DNA of 64,000 nucleotides from Spongiactinospora sp. TRM90649 (lineage in GTDB: Bacteria; Actinomycetota; Actinomycetes; Streptosporangiales; Streptosporangiaceae), in assembly GCF_029382225.1 (NCBI RefSeq), contig NZ_JARLTC010000009.1, forward strand, positions 124,001-188,000, in the 5' to 3' direction. This document shows, one piece after another, positions 39,907 through 48,682 of the stretch (position 1 is its first letter; every line of letters begins with the position of its first letter). Below the pieces are notes generated by a model. The model worked only from the letters and a program-made list of their open reading frames with translations, was not told where the DNA came from and searched no databases. The position numbers were made by a program, and so were the translations under genes.

Positions 39907-40005
39907 TCAGAGGTCGGCCGGGAGGGTGACCGTCTTGCCCGACTGGATTGACTCGTAGGCGACCGCCGCATCCCCGACACCCGCATCGAAGAACTCGGCG
40001 AATAC
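39907..40005 (-). pseudogene. Remnant of a Gfo/Idh/MocA-type oxidoreductase C-terminus
   Basis: On the minus strand, about 32 codons before a TGA at 39907 read FFDAGVGDAAVAYESIQSG followed by KTVTLP and ADL. The AYESIQSGKTVTLP pattern is typical of the last helix and strand of Gfo/Idh/MocA-family dehydrogenases. Nothing upstream in this frame resembles the rest of such a protein, so it is a broken tail. The same bases read on the plus strand give a TetR-like ending (IEELGEYLVTCLSAL), so one of the two readings may be chance. Confidence 0.4.
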
Positions 40006-40119
40006 CTGGTCACCTGCCTGTCGGCGCTCTGACCGCCCCGGCTCCCCTCGGGCGACCTCACATTTCGTCGTGCTGCCCAGTCGGACAGATGACACCCGTC
40101 ACTGGACGAAGGACAGACG

Positions 40120-41313
40120 ATGACACACTCACTGGAACTGCCGCTGCAGATGCGGCGGAACGGTTTCGATCCCGTCGAGGAAGTGATCCGGGCACGTGAG
40201 GAGGAGGGCGTCGTGCCGGTGCGGACGCCGTTCGGGCAGCCGGCGTACCTGGTCTGCAGGTACGAGGACGTCCGTCAGGTGCTGTCGGACGCGGCGACGT
40301 TCAGCAGTGCGCTGACGCCGTTGCCGGGCGTGGAGCGGATGAGCGCGGAGGAGGCGGCCCAGGTACAGGCCGGGCTGCTCTTCGCGTTGGACCCGCCGGA
40401 GCACACGCGGCTGCGGCGGATGCTCACCCCGGAGTTCACGGTGCGCCGGATGCACAGGCTCGAACCGCGGATCAGGGAGATCGTCGAGGGCGCGCTGGAC
40501 GATCTGGAGCGGGCCGGGCGACCGGCCGATCTGGTGGCGCACTTCGCGTTGCCGGTGCCGTCGCTGGTGATCTGTGAGTTGCTGGGGGTCCCGTACGCCG
40601 ACCGGGCCGCCTTCCATCACCGTGCCGTGCGGCTGCTGGACGCCTCCGGGCCGATGGAGGGGCGCGTCGCGGCGCAGCGCGAAGGCCGCGCCTACATGGC
40701 CGGACTCGTGGGCCGCGCGCGGGCGGAGCCGGGCGAGGACATGCTCGGCACGCTGGTGCGCGCGCACGGCGACGAGCTCAGCACCGACGAACTGACCGGC
40801 ATCGCGGAACTGCTGCTGCTGGCCGGGCACGAGACCACCTCGAACATGCTCGGCCTGGGCACCCTGGCCCTGCTGCGGCATCCGGACCAGCTCGCGCTGG
40901 TCCGCGACGACCCGGCGATGATCGAGCCCGCCGTCGAGGAGCTGCTGCGCTGGCTGTCCATCGTGCAGTCGCCGCCGCCGCGCACGGCCACCAGGGATGT
41001 GGAGATCGCCGGACGGACCATTCCGGCGGGCTCCCTGGTGATCGCTTCGATCCCGGCCGCCGACCGCGACGCCGCCCTCGTCGAGAATCCTGGCGACCTC
41101 GACGTCACCCGGGGAGCCGCCGGTCACGTCGCCTTCGGTCACGGGGTGCACCACTGCCTCGGGGCTCCGCTGGCGCGGATGGAGATGCGCCTCGCCTTTC
41201 CCGCGTTGCTGCGGCGCCTCCCGGACCTGGCCCTGGCCGAACCGGAGCGGGAGCCGGACTTCCGGATGTCCACCCTCGTGTACGGCCTGCGCTCCCTGCG
41301 CGTGACCTGGTGA
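40120..41313 (+). CDS. Cytochrome P450
   Basis: A 397-residue soluble bacterial P450 (CYP105/107-like size). The oxygen-activating I-helix reads LLLAGHETTSN, the heme-binding loop FGHGVHHCLGAPLAR holds the axial C346, and a K-helix VEELLRW and the meander are present. No redox partner is adjacent. It lies 3.3 kb outside the terminator of the biosynthetic operon and on its own promoter, so a role in that pathway is possible but unsupported. ATG 40120 follows GAAGGACAGACG. Confidence 0.93.
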   Translation: MTHSLELPLQMRRNGFDPVEEVIRAREEEGVVPVRTPFGQPAYLVCRYEDVRQVLSDAATFSSALTPLPGVERMSAEEAAQVQAGLLFALDPPEHTRLRRMLTPEFTVRRMHRLEPRIREIVEGALDDLERAGRPADLVAHFALPVPSLVICELLGVPYADRAAFHHRAVRLLDASGPMEGRVAAQREGRAYMAGLVGRARAEPGEDMLGTLVRAHGDELSTDELTGIAELLLLAGHETTSNMLGLGTLALLRHPDQLALVRDDPAMIEPAVEELLRWLSIVQSPPPRTATRDVEIAGRTIPAGSLVIASIPAADRDAALVENPGDLDVTRGAAGHVAFGHGVHHCLGAPLARMEMRLAFPALLRRLPDLALAEPEREPDFRMSTLVYGLRSLRVTW

Positions 41314-41336
41314 GCGACAACTCCGCCGGGACGGCG

Positions 41337-42188
41337 TCAGGGCGCGTCGGCGGTTTCCTTCCGTTCGGCGGGCTCCGTGACCTTGTCACGGACGATCCAC
41401 AGGTAGACCAGCGCGCCCGCGAACAGCGCGATCGAGGTCCACTGGTTGACCCGCAGGTCCAGGAAGGTGGCGGCGTGGTCGACTCCGCCCACCGGGTCGA
41501 TCCGCAGGCCCTCGATCCAGAAGCGCCCGAGCGTGTACCCGGCGACGTAGACGGCGAACAGCCGTCCGTGGCCCAGCGCCAGCCGCCGGCCGATCAGGAT
41601 CAGCGCGAAACCGAGGGCCAGGTCCCACAGCGATTCGTACAGGAACGCCGGGTGGTAGAGCACGCCGGGCTCGCCGCCGTGGGCCACGTCGATCTCCAGG
41701 CCCCAGGGCAACGTGGTCGGGCTGCCGTACAGCTCCTGGTTGAACCAGTTGCCCCAGCGGGCGATGGCCTGGCCGAACGCGATGCCGGGTGCGACCGCGT
41801 CGGCGATCGGCCCGAGCGGCATGCCCCGCCGCCGGCACGCCAGCCATACGCCCACACCCCCCAGCGCCACCGCGCCCCAGATGCCGAGCCCGCCCTCCCA
41901 GATGAACAGGACCTGGTAGGGCTCCTTGACCGCACGCGGCCCGAAGTAGAGCTGCCAGTCGACGATCACATGGTAGAGACGGCCGCCGATCAGGCCGAAG
42001 ATCACCGCCGGGATGGCGACGTCGCCGATCGTGCCCCTCTCACCGCCCTGGGCACGCCATCGGCGTTCGCTCAGCCAGATGCCGAAGCCGATCGCGACGA
42101 TGAAGCAGAGCGCGTAAGCCCGGATCGGAATGAATCCGAGATGCCAGACCCCCTGGGCAGGGCTGGGAATCGACGCAGCGAGGGACAT
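41337..42188 (-). CDS. lgt: Prolipoprotein diacylglyceryl transferase
   Basis: A 283-residue membrane enzyme that transfers diacylglyceryl to the lipobox cysteine of prolipoproteins. The Lgt signature ARWGNWFNQELYG is present, with IGGRLYHVI, YHPAFLYESLWDL and GRFWIEGLRIDPVG. Seven membrane segments fit. The methionine at 42188 (MSLAASIPSP) is preferred to one 16 codons upstream because it starts directly before the first membrane region. Housekeeping gene; convergent with the P450. Confidence 0.93.
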   Translation of the reverse strand: MSLAASIPSPAQGVWHLGFIPIRAYALCFIVAIGFGIWLSERRWRAQGGERGTIGDVAIPAVIFGLIGGRLYHVIVDWQLYFGPRAVKEPYQVLFIWEGGLGIWGAVALGGVGVWLACRRRGMPLGPIADAVAPGIAFGQAIARWGNWFNQELYGSPTTLPWGLEIDVAHGGEPGVLYHPAFLYESLWDLALGFALILIGRRLALGHGRLFAVYVAGYTLGRFWIEGLRIDPVGGVDHAATFLDLRVNQWTSIALFAGALVYLWIVRDKVTEPAERKETADAP

Positions 42189-42245
42189 ACCGCTGAGGCT
42201 AGCCAACCCGGGGCCGCTCAGATGCTCTCGTAACACGATCGCGAA

Positions 42246-43139
42246 CTACTGGGCGAGGGCCTGGTGGATGAGGGTGCGGAGCCAGGTGTGGGCGCGGTCG
42301 TTGTCGTAGCGCTGGTGCCAGGCGAGGATGATCGGCATTGCGGACAGGGCGAAGGGCAGGGGTCTGGTGCGCAGGTCGAGGGCCCGCAGGGTGGGGGCGC
42401 ACATGTGCTCGGGGACGACGACCAGGAGTTCGGTGCGGGCGGCCATGTAGAGGGCGGCGGTGCTCGACGGGGCGGAGGCGACGACGCGCCGGCGCAGGCC
42501 GAGGTCGTCGAGGATGTCGTCGAGGGGGTCGCGGAGGCGGCCGCGCCTGGAGACGATGACGTGGTCCGCCGAGGCGAAGCGGGTGGCGGTGAGGTCGCCG
42601 GTCGCGCAGGGGTGGCCGGGGGCGACGGCGGCGACGAGGCGGTCGTGGGCGACCGTGATGTGGGTGATCTCCGGCAGGTCGGGCTCGGTGGAGCCGATCT
42701 CCAGGTCTACCCGGCCGTGCCGTAGTTCGTTGGTGTCGGTGGTCGCCTCGGCCAGCAGGCGGATGGCCACGCCGGGAGCCTGTTCGCGGACGGTGGCCAG
42801 CAGGCGGGGGCCGATGGCGGCGGTGACCGCGTCGTGGGCGCGCACGGAGAAGACCCGGTTGAGGTTGGCGAGGTCCAGCTCGTGTTCGCGTTCGAGCACG
42901 TCGCGGGCGCGTTGCACCAGGTCGTGGACCTCGCCGCGGATCGCCAGGGCGTGCGGGGTGGGGATCATCGTACGGCCGGTCCGCACCAGGATCTGGTCTC
43001 CCGTCAGGCGTCTGATGCGCCCCAGGGTGCGGCTCATGGCCGGGGCCGAGAGGTTCAGCCGCTCGGCGGCGCCCGCGACGCTGTTCTCTTCGAGCAGGGC
43101 GTCGAGCGCGGTCAGCAGGTTCAGATCCAAGTGCACCAC
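42246..43139 (-). CDS. LysR-family transcriptional regulator
   Basis: A 297-residue LysR-type regulator: a winged HTH at the N-terminus (AAERLNLSAPAMSRTLGRI) and a periplasmic-binding-like effector domain to the end. Start is GTG 43139 (VVHLDLNLLTALDALL), with a GTG one codon later as alternative; upstream frame is not protein-like. It is divergent from the amidase gene with 64 bases between, the classic layout for a LysR protein controlling the neighbouring operon. Effector unknown. Confidence 0.9.
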   Translation of the reverse strand: MVHLDLNLLTALDALLEENSVAGAAERLNLSAPAMSRTLGRIRRLTGDQILVRTGRTMIPTPHALAIRGEVHDLVQRARDVLEREHELDLANLNRVFSVRAHDAVTAAIGPRLLATVREQAPGVAIRLLAEATTDTNELRHGRVDLEIGSTEPDLPEITHITVAHDRLVAAVAPGHPCATGDLTATRFASADHVIVSRRGRLRDPLDDILDDLGLRRRVVASAPSSTAALYMAARTELLVVVPEHMCAPTLRALDLRTRPLPFALSAMPIILAWHQRYDNDRAHTWLRTLIHQALAQ

Positions 43140-43203
43140 GGTAAATCTAGCCCTACCAAAGATGCACTGGCCATAGCCATAGGGCGCTCCTAGGCTCCGA
43201 AAC
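43140..43203. promoter_or_regulatory. Divergent LysR-amidase control region
   Basis: The 64-base gap contains CCCTA (43151-43155) and TAGGG (43180-43184) as an inverted repeat, and CCATAG twice in tandem (43171-43182). A LysR protein would be expected to bind here. Exact promoter elements are not clear. Confidence 0.4.
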
Positions 43204-44655
43204 ATGGAGATCTGGCAGATGTCGGCCACGAGCGTCGCGCACGGGGTTCGCACCGGCGCCTTCTCGTCGGTCGAGGCGACCCGGTCGATGCTCGCGCGGA
43301 TCGCCGAGGTCAACCCGGAGGCGAACGCGATCGTCGAGGTGCGCGCGGACGACGCGCTCAGCGCGGCGCGCGAGGCGGACGTCCGGCTTCGGCACTACGG
43401 CCCGGACGGCCCGCTGCACGGGGTCCCGGTGACCTTCAAGGTGAGCACCGGCATGGCCGGGCTCGCCACCACCGAGGGGGTCGCGGCGTACGCCGGCCAC
43501 ATCGCGACCGAGACCGATCCGCAGGCGACGAGCTGGCAGTCCGCCGGGGCGATCTTCGTCGGGCGCACCAACTGCCCGCCGTTCGCCACCCGGTGGACCA
43601 CCGAGAACGACCTGTACGGCACGACGCTCAACCCGTGGAACCCGGCGGTGACGCCGGGCGGTTCCAGCGGCGGCGCGTCCGCCGCCGTCGCGCTCGGCAT
43701 GGGCGCGCTGGCACACGGCAGCGACATCGGCGGCTCGATCCGGTATCCGGCGGCGTGCTGCGGGGTCGTGGGCATCCGGCCTACCAGCGGGAGGGTGCCG
43801 GGCTGGGCGGGCCCGCCGTCCCATGATCCGCCGATGGCGGTTCAGGCGTTCGTCGAGCAGGGGCCGCTCGCGCGGACCGTGGCCGATCTGCGCCTGGGGC
43901 TTCGGGCCATGGAGACCTACGATCCGAGGGATCCCAGGGCCGTCGCGCTGACCAGCCGGGTCCCGGCCGCCAGGGAGCCCGGCAGGGTCGCGGTGGTCAC
44001 CGGGACCGGCGGCGCGGGGCTGCGGGGATCCACGACGAAGGAGAGCGCCGAGGCCACCAGGACGGCCGCCGCCTGGCTGGCCGACGCCGGTTACCAGGTC
44101 GAGGAGGTCGAGCTGCCGCTGCTCGGCGAGGCCGCGCGGCTGTGGTGGCTGCTCGCGCTCACCGAGTTCCAGATCGGCATGGTCGCCGAGGTGGAACGCG
44201 TCGGCGATCCGGATTTCCGCAGGTTCTTCGACCTGATGTTCGCCGCCTACCGCGAGGAGTTCGGCGTGGTCGACCTGCCGGCCTTCGTCGCCGGATGGGC
44301 GCGGCGCGGCATGCTCCGCCGCGAGATGTCCATGTTCATGGACCAGTACCCGCTCGTCCTGACACCGGTGTCCGGCGAGCCGCCGTTCGCGATGGGCGCC
44401 GACGCCGAGTCCGCGGAGCGGACGGCGGAGCTGATGGGACGGCAGTGGCCGTCCATGTCGGTCCCGGTGCTCGGCCTGCCCGCGCTCGGCCAACCGGCGG
44501 TGCTCGGCTCGGCGGGCGCGCCCGTCGGCGTCCAGGTGATCGGGCGGGCCTTCGAGGAGGAAGCCGTGTTCGCCGCCGCAGAGGTCATCGAAGCGCGGTC
44601 GGGGATCGTCACGCCGATCGAGCCCGCCCGTTCTCAGCACAGGGAGTCCGTATGA
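43204..44655 (+). CDS. Amidase (amidase signature family)
   Basis: A 483-residue amidase-signature hydrolase. The Ser-cisSer-Lys triad region is seen as VTFKVSTG (lysine) and TPGGSSGGASAAVALG with GSDIGGSIRYPAACC. It hydrolyses an amide bond of a small substrate. First gene of the LysR-divergent operon; its stop overlaps the next start (ATGA). With PaaK downstream, an arylacetamide or acyl amide is a plausible substrate, but the sequence does not say which. Confidence 0.9.
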   Translation: MEIWQMSATSVAHGVRTGAFSSVEATRSMLARIAEVNPEANAIVEVRADDALSAAREADVRLRHYGPDGPLHGVPVTFKVSTGMAGLATTEGVAAYAGHIATETDPQATSWQSAGAIFVGRTNCPPFATRWTTENDLYGTTLNPWNPAVTPGGSSGGASAAVALGMGALAHGSDIGGSIRYPAACCGVVGIRPTSGRVPGWAGPPSHDPPMAVQAFVEQGPLARTVADLRLGLRAMETYDPRDPRAVALTSRVPAAREPGRVAVVTGTGGAGLRGSTTKESAEATRTAAAWLADAGYQVEEVELPLLGEAARLWWLLALTEFQIGMVAEVERVGDPDFRRFFDLMFAAYREEFGVVDLPAFVAGWARRGMLRREMSMFMDQYPLVLTPVSGEPPFAMGADAESAERTAELMGRQWPSMSVPVLGLPALGQPAVLGSAGAPVGVQVIGRAFEEEAVFAAAEVIEARSGIVTPIEPARSQHRESV

Positions 44656-45464
44656 CGTTGGATCACGCCGTGGCGGAGGATCGGGCGCTGGTGGAGAAGG
44701 TCGCCTCGGCGGTGCGGTCCGCCGGGGCGCGCATGCTCGAACGTTTCGACACCGCCCCGCGCCTCGCCGGGCGCGACGAGGTCGTGGCCGGCATCTACGC
44801 GAACGACGCGGCCTCGCTCGCCGTCCTCCGTCCGGAGCTGACCGGGCTGCGCCCGCAGGCCGGGTGGGTCGATGACGAGCTGGAGAGCGGGCCGCTGCCC
44901 CCTGGCGAGTGGTGGGTGACCGACCCGATCGAGGGCAACATCAACCACGTGCACGGCATGCCGGAGTGGGGGGTCACGGCCACGCTGGTGCGCGACAACG
45001 TGCCGATCGTGACCGTGGTCCATCTGCCGCTGACCGGTGAGACCTACACGGGGGTCCGGTCGGGCGGCGCGTTCCTGGACGGCGTCCCGCTGCGCCACTC
45101 CCCCAAGACGGGCATCGAGGGCGCGCTGGTCGGCACCGGCCAGGCCAAGCCCGGCGAGTCGGCGGAGACCTTCGCGCGCATCGGCGCGTCCGTCACCGCG
45201 ATGCTCAACCGCGCGATGGTGATCCGGGTGTCGGTCCCGGCCACGCTGCAACTGATCCAGGTCGCGGCGGGCCGGATGGAAGCGTTCTGGCAGTTCAGCC
45301 AGGTGCGTTCGGGGCTGCTCGCGGGCTCCCTGCTCGTCGCGGAGGCGGGCGGCGTCGTCACCGACACGCACGGCAGGCCGTGGAGCCTGGACAGCGACGA
45401 CTTCCTCGCGACCACTCCGGCGATGCATCCGGCCGCCGTCGAGATCCTTTCGGCGATCGCCTGA
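44652..45464 (+). CDS. Inositol monophosphatase-family protein (altered metal site)
   Basis: A 270-residue protein of the inositol monophosphatase/FIG superfamily. The metal motif normally DPxDGTxNF is here TDPIEGNINHVHG, replacing the second Asp by Glu and Thr by Asn, and the preceding acidic motif reads WVDDELE. A second conserved stretch, GGVVTDTHGRPWSLDS, is present. The altered residues suggest changed metal or substrate use, or loss of phosphatase activity. It is coupled by ATGA to the amidase gene. Confidence 0.8.
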   Translation: MTLDHAVAEDRALVEKVASAVRSAGARMLERFDTAPRLAGRDEVVAGIYANDAASLAVLRPELTGLRPQAGWVDDELESGPLPPGEWWVTDPIEGNINHVHGMPEWGVTATLVRDNVPIVTVVHLPLTGETYTGVRSGGAFLDGVPLRHSPKTGIEGALVGTGQAKPGESAETFARIGASVTAMLNRAMVIRVSVPATLQLIQVAAGRMEAFWQFSQVRSGLLAGSLLVAEAGGVVTDTHGRPWSLDSDDFLATTPAMHPAAVEILSAIA

Positions 45465-45506
45465 CGGCGGCCCGGGAACACACAACAGGCGACAGGAAGG
45501 AACAGC

Positions 45507-46475
45507 ATGCGTAAGGTCCCCCTCGGCGCTTCGGGCATCGAGGTCAGTGAGTTCGTCTTCGGCGCCGGTTCCATCGGGGGCGTCGGCGCGTCGGTGAAGA
45601 CACGCGCCTTCGGCCTGAGCGCCGAGCAGGGATTCGAGCGGCTCGACGAGGCCGTCGCGCTCGGGCTCAACCTCATCGACACGGCCGACTCCTACGGCGG
45701 CGGCGAGAGCGAGAAGGTGGTCGGGCGCTGGCTGCGCGACCGGCGGCCGGAGAACCTGCTGGTGGCCTCGAAGGTGGGCCTGGTCAGCAGGCCGGACGGC
45801 TCGCGCGGCATCGACCTGTCCGGGGAGCACATCGCCCGGCAACTGGCGCAGAGCGTGGAGCGCCTGGGGCGCGTCGATCTCTACCTGTCGCACGCGCCCG
45901 ACCCGGTCACGCCGATCGAGGAGACCATCGAGGCGTTCGCCGCCGCCCAGGAGGCGGGGACGATCGGCGCGTACGGCGTCAGCAACGTCAGCCGTCAGCG
46001 GCTGGAGTCCATCCTGCACGCGGCGGACGCGCGGGGGCTGCCCCGGCCCGTGTCGGTCGAGAACCGGCTGAACCTGCTCGACCGGGCGGACGAGGCGGAG
46101 CTGCTGCCCCTGGTGATGCGGGAGGGGATCGGGTACACGCCGTTCTCGCCGCTCGCCGGCGGGGTACTGTCCGAGCGGTATCTCGACGGGGCGCCCCCGC
46201 AGGCGGGCAGCCGGATCGCGGTGGCCGGGGACATGTACTACAAGGGGTTCCACTCGCCGGAGAACCTGGAGCGGGTGGCCGCGCTGCGGGAGATCGCCCG
46301 CGAACGGCTGACCAGCGTGTCCGGGCTGGCCCTGGCCTGGCTGCGCGATCACCCTGGGGTGACCGCGCCGATCGTCGCGCCGAGCACCTCCGCGCAGTGG
46401 GACGCCGTCACGGACGCCATGCGGATCCGGCTCGACGAGAAGGAGTTCGACCGGATTTCGGAGATCTTCGCCTAG
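45507..46475 (+). CDS. Aldo/keto reductase
   Basis: A 322-residue NADPH-dependent aldo/keto reductase. The catalytic Asp/Tyr are in IDTADSYGGGESE, Lys in VASKVGLVS, His in DLYLSHAPDP, and the C-terminal cofactor region is VTAPIVAPSTSAQWD. AGGAAGG precedes the ATG. Possibly acts on an aldehyde released or formed in the catabolic route; no specific substrate is indicated. Confidence 0.88.
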   Translation: MRKVPLGASGIEVSEFVFGAGSIGGVGASVKTRAFGLSAEQGFERLDEAVALGLNLIDTADSYGGGESEKVVGRWLRDRRPENLLVASKVGLVSRPDGSRGIDLSGEHIARQLAQSVERLGRVDLYLSHAPDPVTPIEETIEAFAAAQEAGTIGAYGVSNVSRQRLESILHAADARGLPRPVSVENRLNLLDRADEAELLPLVMREGIGYTPFSPLAGGVLSERYLDGAPPQAGSRIAVAGDMYYKGFHSPENLERVAALREIARERLTSVSGLALAWLRDHPGVTAPIVAPSTSAQWDAVTDAMRIRLDEKEFDRISEIFA

Positions 46476-46516
46476 CGCCACCGTCACCCCCCATCCCCCG
46501 AACGGGAAGGCAGCCG

Positions 46517-47821
46517 ATGACCACCGCGAGCCTGGAGCCCATCGAGACGGCGACCGTCGACGAACTGCGCGCCCTGCAACTCGGGCGGCTGCGCTGGTCG
46601 GTACGGCACGCCTACGAGAACGTCCCCCACTACCGCCGCGTACTCGACGCGGCCGGCGTGCACCCCGACGACATCCGCGAGCTGTCGGATCTGTCCGCCC
46701 TGCCGTTCACCACCAAGGACGACCTGCGGGCGAACTACCCGTTCGGCATGTTCGCCGTCCCCCGGGAGACGGTCGTACGCGTCCACGCGTCATCGGGCAC
46801 CACGGGACGGCCCGCCGTCGTCGGCTACACCCGCGACGACCTGGACCTCTGGGCCGCGGTGGTGGCCAGGAGCATCCGGGCGGCGGGCGGACGTCCCGGC
46901 GACCTGCTGCACAACGCCTACGGCTACGGCCTGTTCACCGGCGGCCTCGGGCTGCACGCGGGCGCGGAGAGGCTGGGCTGCACGGTGGTGCCGGTCTCCG
47001 GCGGGATGACCGAGCGCCAGGTGCTGCTGATCAGGGATCTCCGGCCGGACATCATCTCGGCCACCCCCTCCTATACGCTCGCGCTGATCGAGGAGATGGA
47101 ACGCCAGGGGGTCGATCCCCGCTCGACGTCCCTGCGGGTCGGCATCTTCGGCGCCGAGCCGTGGACGGACGAGATGCGGCGGGAGATCGAGGAACGCCTC
47201 GGCATCGACGCCGTGGACATCTACGGGCTGTCGGAGGTCATCGGCCCCGGCGTCGCCCAGGAGTGCGTGGAGACCAAGGACGGCCCGCACGTGTGGGAGG
47301 ACCACTTCTACCCCGAGGTGGTCGATCCGGTCACCGGCGCGGTCCTGCCGGACGGCGAGGAGGGCGAGCTGGTCTTCACCTCGCTGACCAAGCAGGCCAT
47401 GCCGGTGATCCGCTACCGCACCCGCGACCTGACCCGGCTGCTGCCGGGGACGGCCAGGCCGATGCGCCGGATGGCGCGGATCACGGGCCGCACCGACGAC
47501 ATGATCATCCTTCGCGGAGTGAACCTCTTCCCCACCCAGATCGAGGAACTGCTGCTGGCCACGGCCGAGCTCGCGCCGCACTTCCAGTGCGTGCTGACCC
47601 GGGAAGGTCCCCTCGACGCGCTGACCGTCCGGGTGGAACGCCGTGAGGGCGTCCTCGCCCGCACGGCGGTGTCCGCCGCCGGCCGTCTACGCGCGTCGAT
47701 CAAGAACAGCGTCGGGGTGACCGTCGCGGTCGAGGTCGTCTCCCCGGGCGAGATCGAGCGCTCGACGGGCAAGGTGCGCCGGATCGTCGACGAACGCCCG
47801 CGTCCGGCCGCGTCCGGCTGA
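46517..47821 (+). CDS. paaK: Phenylacetate-CoA ligase
   Basis: A 434-residue PaaK: converts phenylacetate, ATP and CoA to phenylacetyl-CoA. It shows HASSGTTGRPAVVGYTR, GIFGAEPWTDEMR, YGLSEVIGPGVAQEC, YRTRDLTRLLPG, ITGRTDDMIILRGVNLFP and the C-terminal lysine in ERSTGKVRRIVDE, matching canonical PaaK throughout. It lies in the LysR-controlled operon 7 kb before paaZABCDE, so ligase and ring-opening genes are under different local regulators. Confidence 0.92.
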   Translation: MTTASLEPIETATVDELRALQLGRLRWSVRHAYENVPHYRRVLDAAGVHPDDIRELSDLSALPFTTKDDLRANYPFGMFAVPRETVVRVHASSGTTGRPAVVGYTRDDLDLWAAVVARSIRAAGGRPGDLLHNAYGYGLFTGGLGLHAGAERLGCTVVPVSGGMTERQVLLIRDLRPDIISATPSYTLALIEEMERQGVDPRSTSLRVGIFGAEPWTDEMRREIEERLGIDAVDIYGLSEVIGPGVAQECVETKDGPHVWEDHFYPEVVDPVTGAVLPDGEEGELVFTSLTKQAMPVIRYRTRDLTRLLPGTARPMRRMARITGRTDDMIILRGVNLFPTQIEELLLATAELAPHFQCVLTREGPLDALTVRVERREGVLARTAVSAAGRLRASIKNSVGVTVAVEVVSPGEIERSTGKVRRIVDERPRPAASG

Positions 47822-47858
47822 GACGGCCACCCGGCCGGCGGTCACCGGTCGCTATCGC

Positions 47859-47872
47859 AGGAGGCTCCCATC
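47859..47872 (+). promoter_or_regulatory. AGGAGG site followed by an in-frame ATC codon
   Basis: AGGAGG (47859-47864) is spaced 5 bases from ATC at 47870, which is in frame with the ABC ATPase and has no stop before it. Together they look like a start site whose ATG is an ATC: either a near-cognate start or a base change. The next candidate, GTG 47921, has no such site. Confidence 0.6.
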
Positions 47873-47920
47873 AACACCAGATCCGGTTTCCCGGTCACCA
47901 CGAAAGCCACCAGAACCGCC

Positions 47921-48682
47921 GTGCGCCTGAGCGGCGTGGGCAAACGCTTCGACAACGGGCTCGACGCCGTCCACGACCTCAGCCTCACCGTGGCGGCCGA
48001 CGAGTTCGTCGCCATCGTCGGCGCCAGCGGCTGCGGGAAGTCCACGCTGCTGCGCATCATCGCCGGGCTGGTGCCCGGCACGTCCGGTTCGGTCGAGGTC
48101 CACGGCGAGAAGGTCACCGCGCCGCGCGCGGACGTCGGCATGATGTTCCAGCGTCCCGCCCTGCTGGAGTGGCGGACGGCCCTGGAGAACGTCCTGCTCC
48201 CGGTGCGGATGCACCGCGGGATCGGCGGCGACGACGTGGCGGAGGCCGCCCGGCTGCTGCGGCTCTTCCACCTTTCCGGCTTCGAGCACCACTTCCCCCG
48301 GCAGCTCTCCGGGGGCATGCAGCAGCGCGTGGCCCTGGCCCGGCTGCTGATGAGCGGGGCGAAGGTCCGCCTGCTGGACGAGCCCTTCGGCGCGCTCGAC
48401 GAGCTGACCAGGGAACTGCTGAACACCCAACTGGCGGAGATCCACGGGCGCGCGGCCTCGGCGACGATCCTGGTCACGCACAGCGTCTCGGAGGCCGTGC
48501 TGCTCGCGGACCGCGTGGTGGTGATGACGGCCAGGCCGGGCACGATCGCCGCCGACGTGGCGATCCCGCTGCCCAGGCCGCGTCCGATCTCGGTGGTGCA
48601 CACGCCCGAGTTCCAGGAGCTCGCGCTGACCGTGCGGGACGGCCTCGGCCGCGTCCGGGCCGAAGGCGGGTGTCCGGAGTGA
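47921..48682 (+). CDS. ABC transporter ATP-binding protein (nitrate/sulfonate/pyrimidine type)
   Basis: An ABC ATPase of about 253 residues from GTG 47921, with Walker A GASGCGKST, Q-loop MMFQRPALLEW, signature LSGGMQQRVALARLL, Walker B VRLLDEPFGALDEL and H-loop VTHSVSEAVLL, the NrtD/SsuB/ThiZ subclass. A ribosome-binding site and an ATC codon 17 codons upstream suggest the natural start may be further left, adding NTRSGFPVTTKATRTA. Its stop overlaps the permease start (GTGA). It forms the motor of the three-gene importer. Confidence 0.9.
   Translation: MRLSGVGKRFDNGLDAVHDLSLTVAADEFVAIVGASGCGKSTLLRIIAGLVPGTSGSVEVHGEKVTAPRADVGMMFQRPALLEWRTALENVLLPVRMHRGIGGDDVAEAARLLRLFHLSGFEHHFPRQLSGGMQQRVALARLLMSGAKVRLLDEPFGALDELTRELLNTQLAEIHGRAASATILVTHSVSEAVLLADRVVVMTARPGTIAADVAIPLPRPRPISVVHTPEFQELALTVRDGLGRVRAEGGCPE

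Larger units (their letters stand above)
39764..40119. other. Gene-poor interval with hairpin and coding remnants
   Basis: No intact gene is seen in these 356 bases. It contains a strong 14-bp hairpin (39848-39878), a reverse-strand tail that looks like the end of a Gfo/Idh/MocA oxidoreductase, an overlapping plus-strand tail resembling a TetR C-terminus (about 39965-40033), and a small inverted repeat TGAC-ACCC-GTCA (40090-40101) just before the P450 gene. Confidence 0.6.

Noticed and set aside
40120..41313. P450 as a tailoring enzyme of the cluster
   Set aside because: Separated by a strong terminator, terC, an unrelated membrane gene and a gene-poor interval, with its own promoter region.
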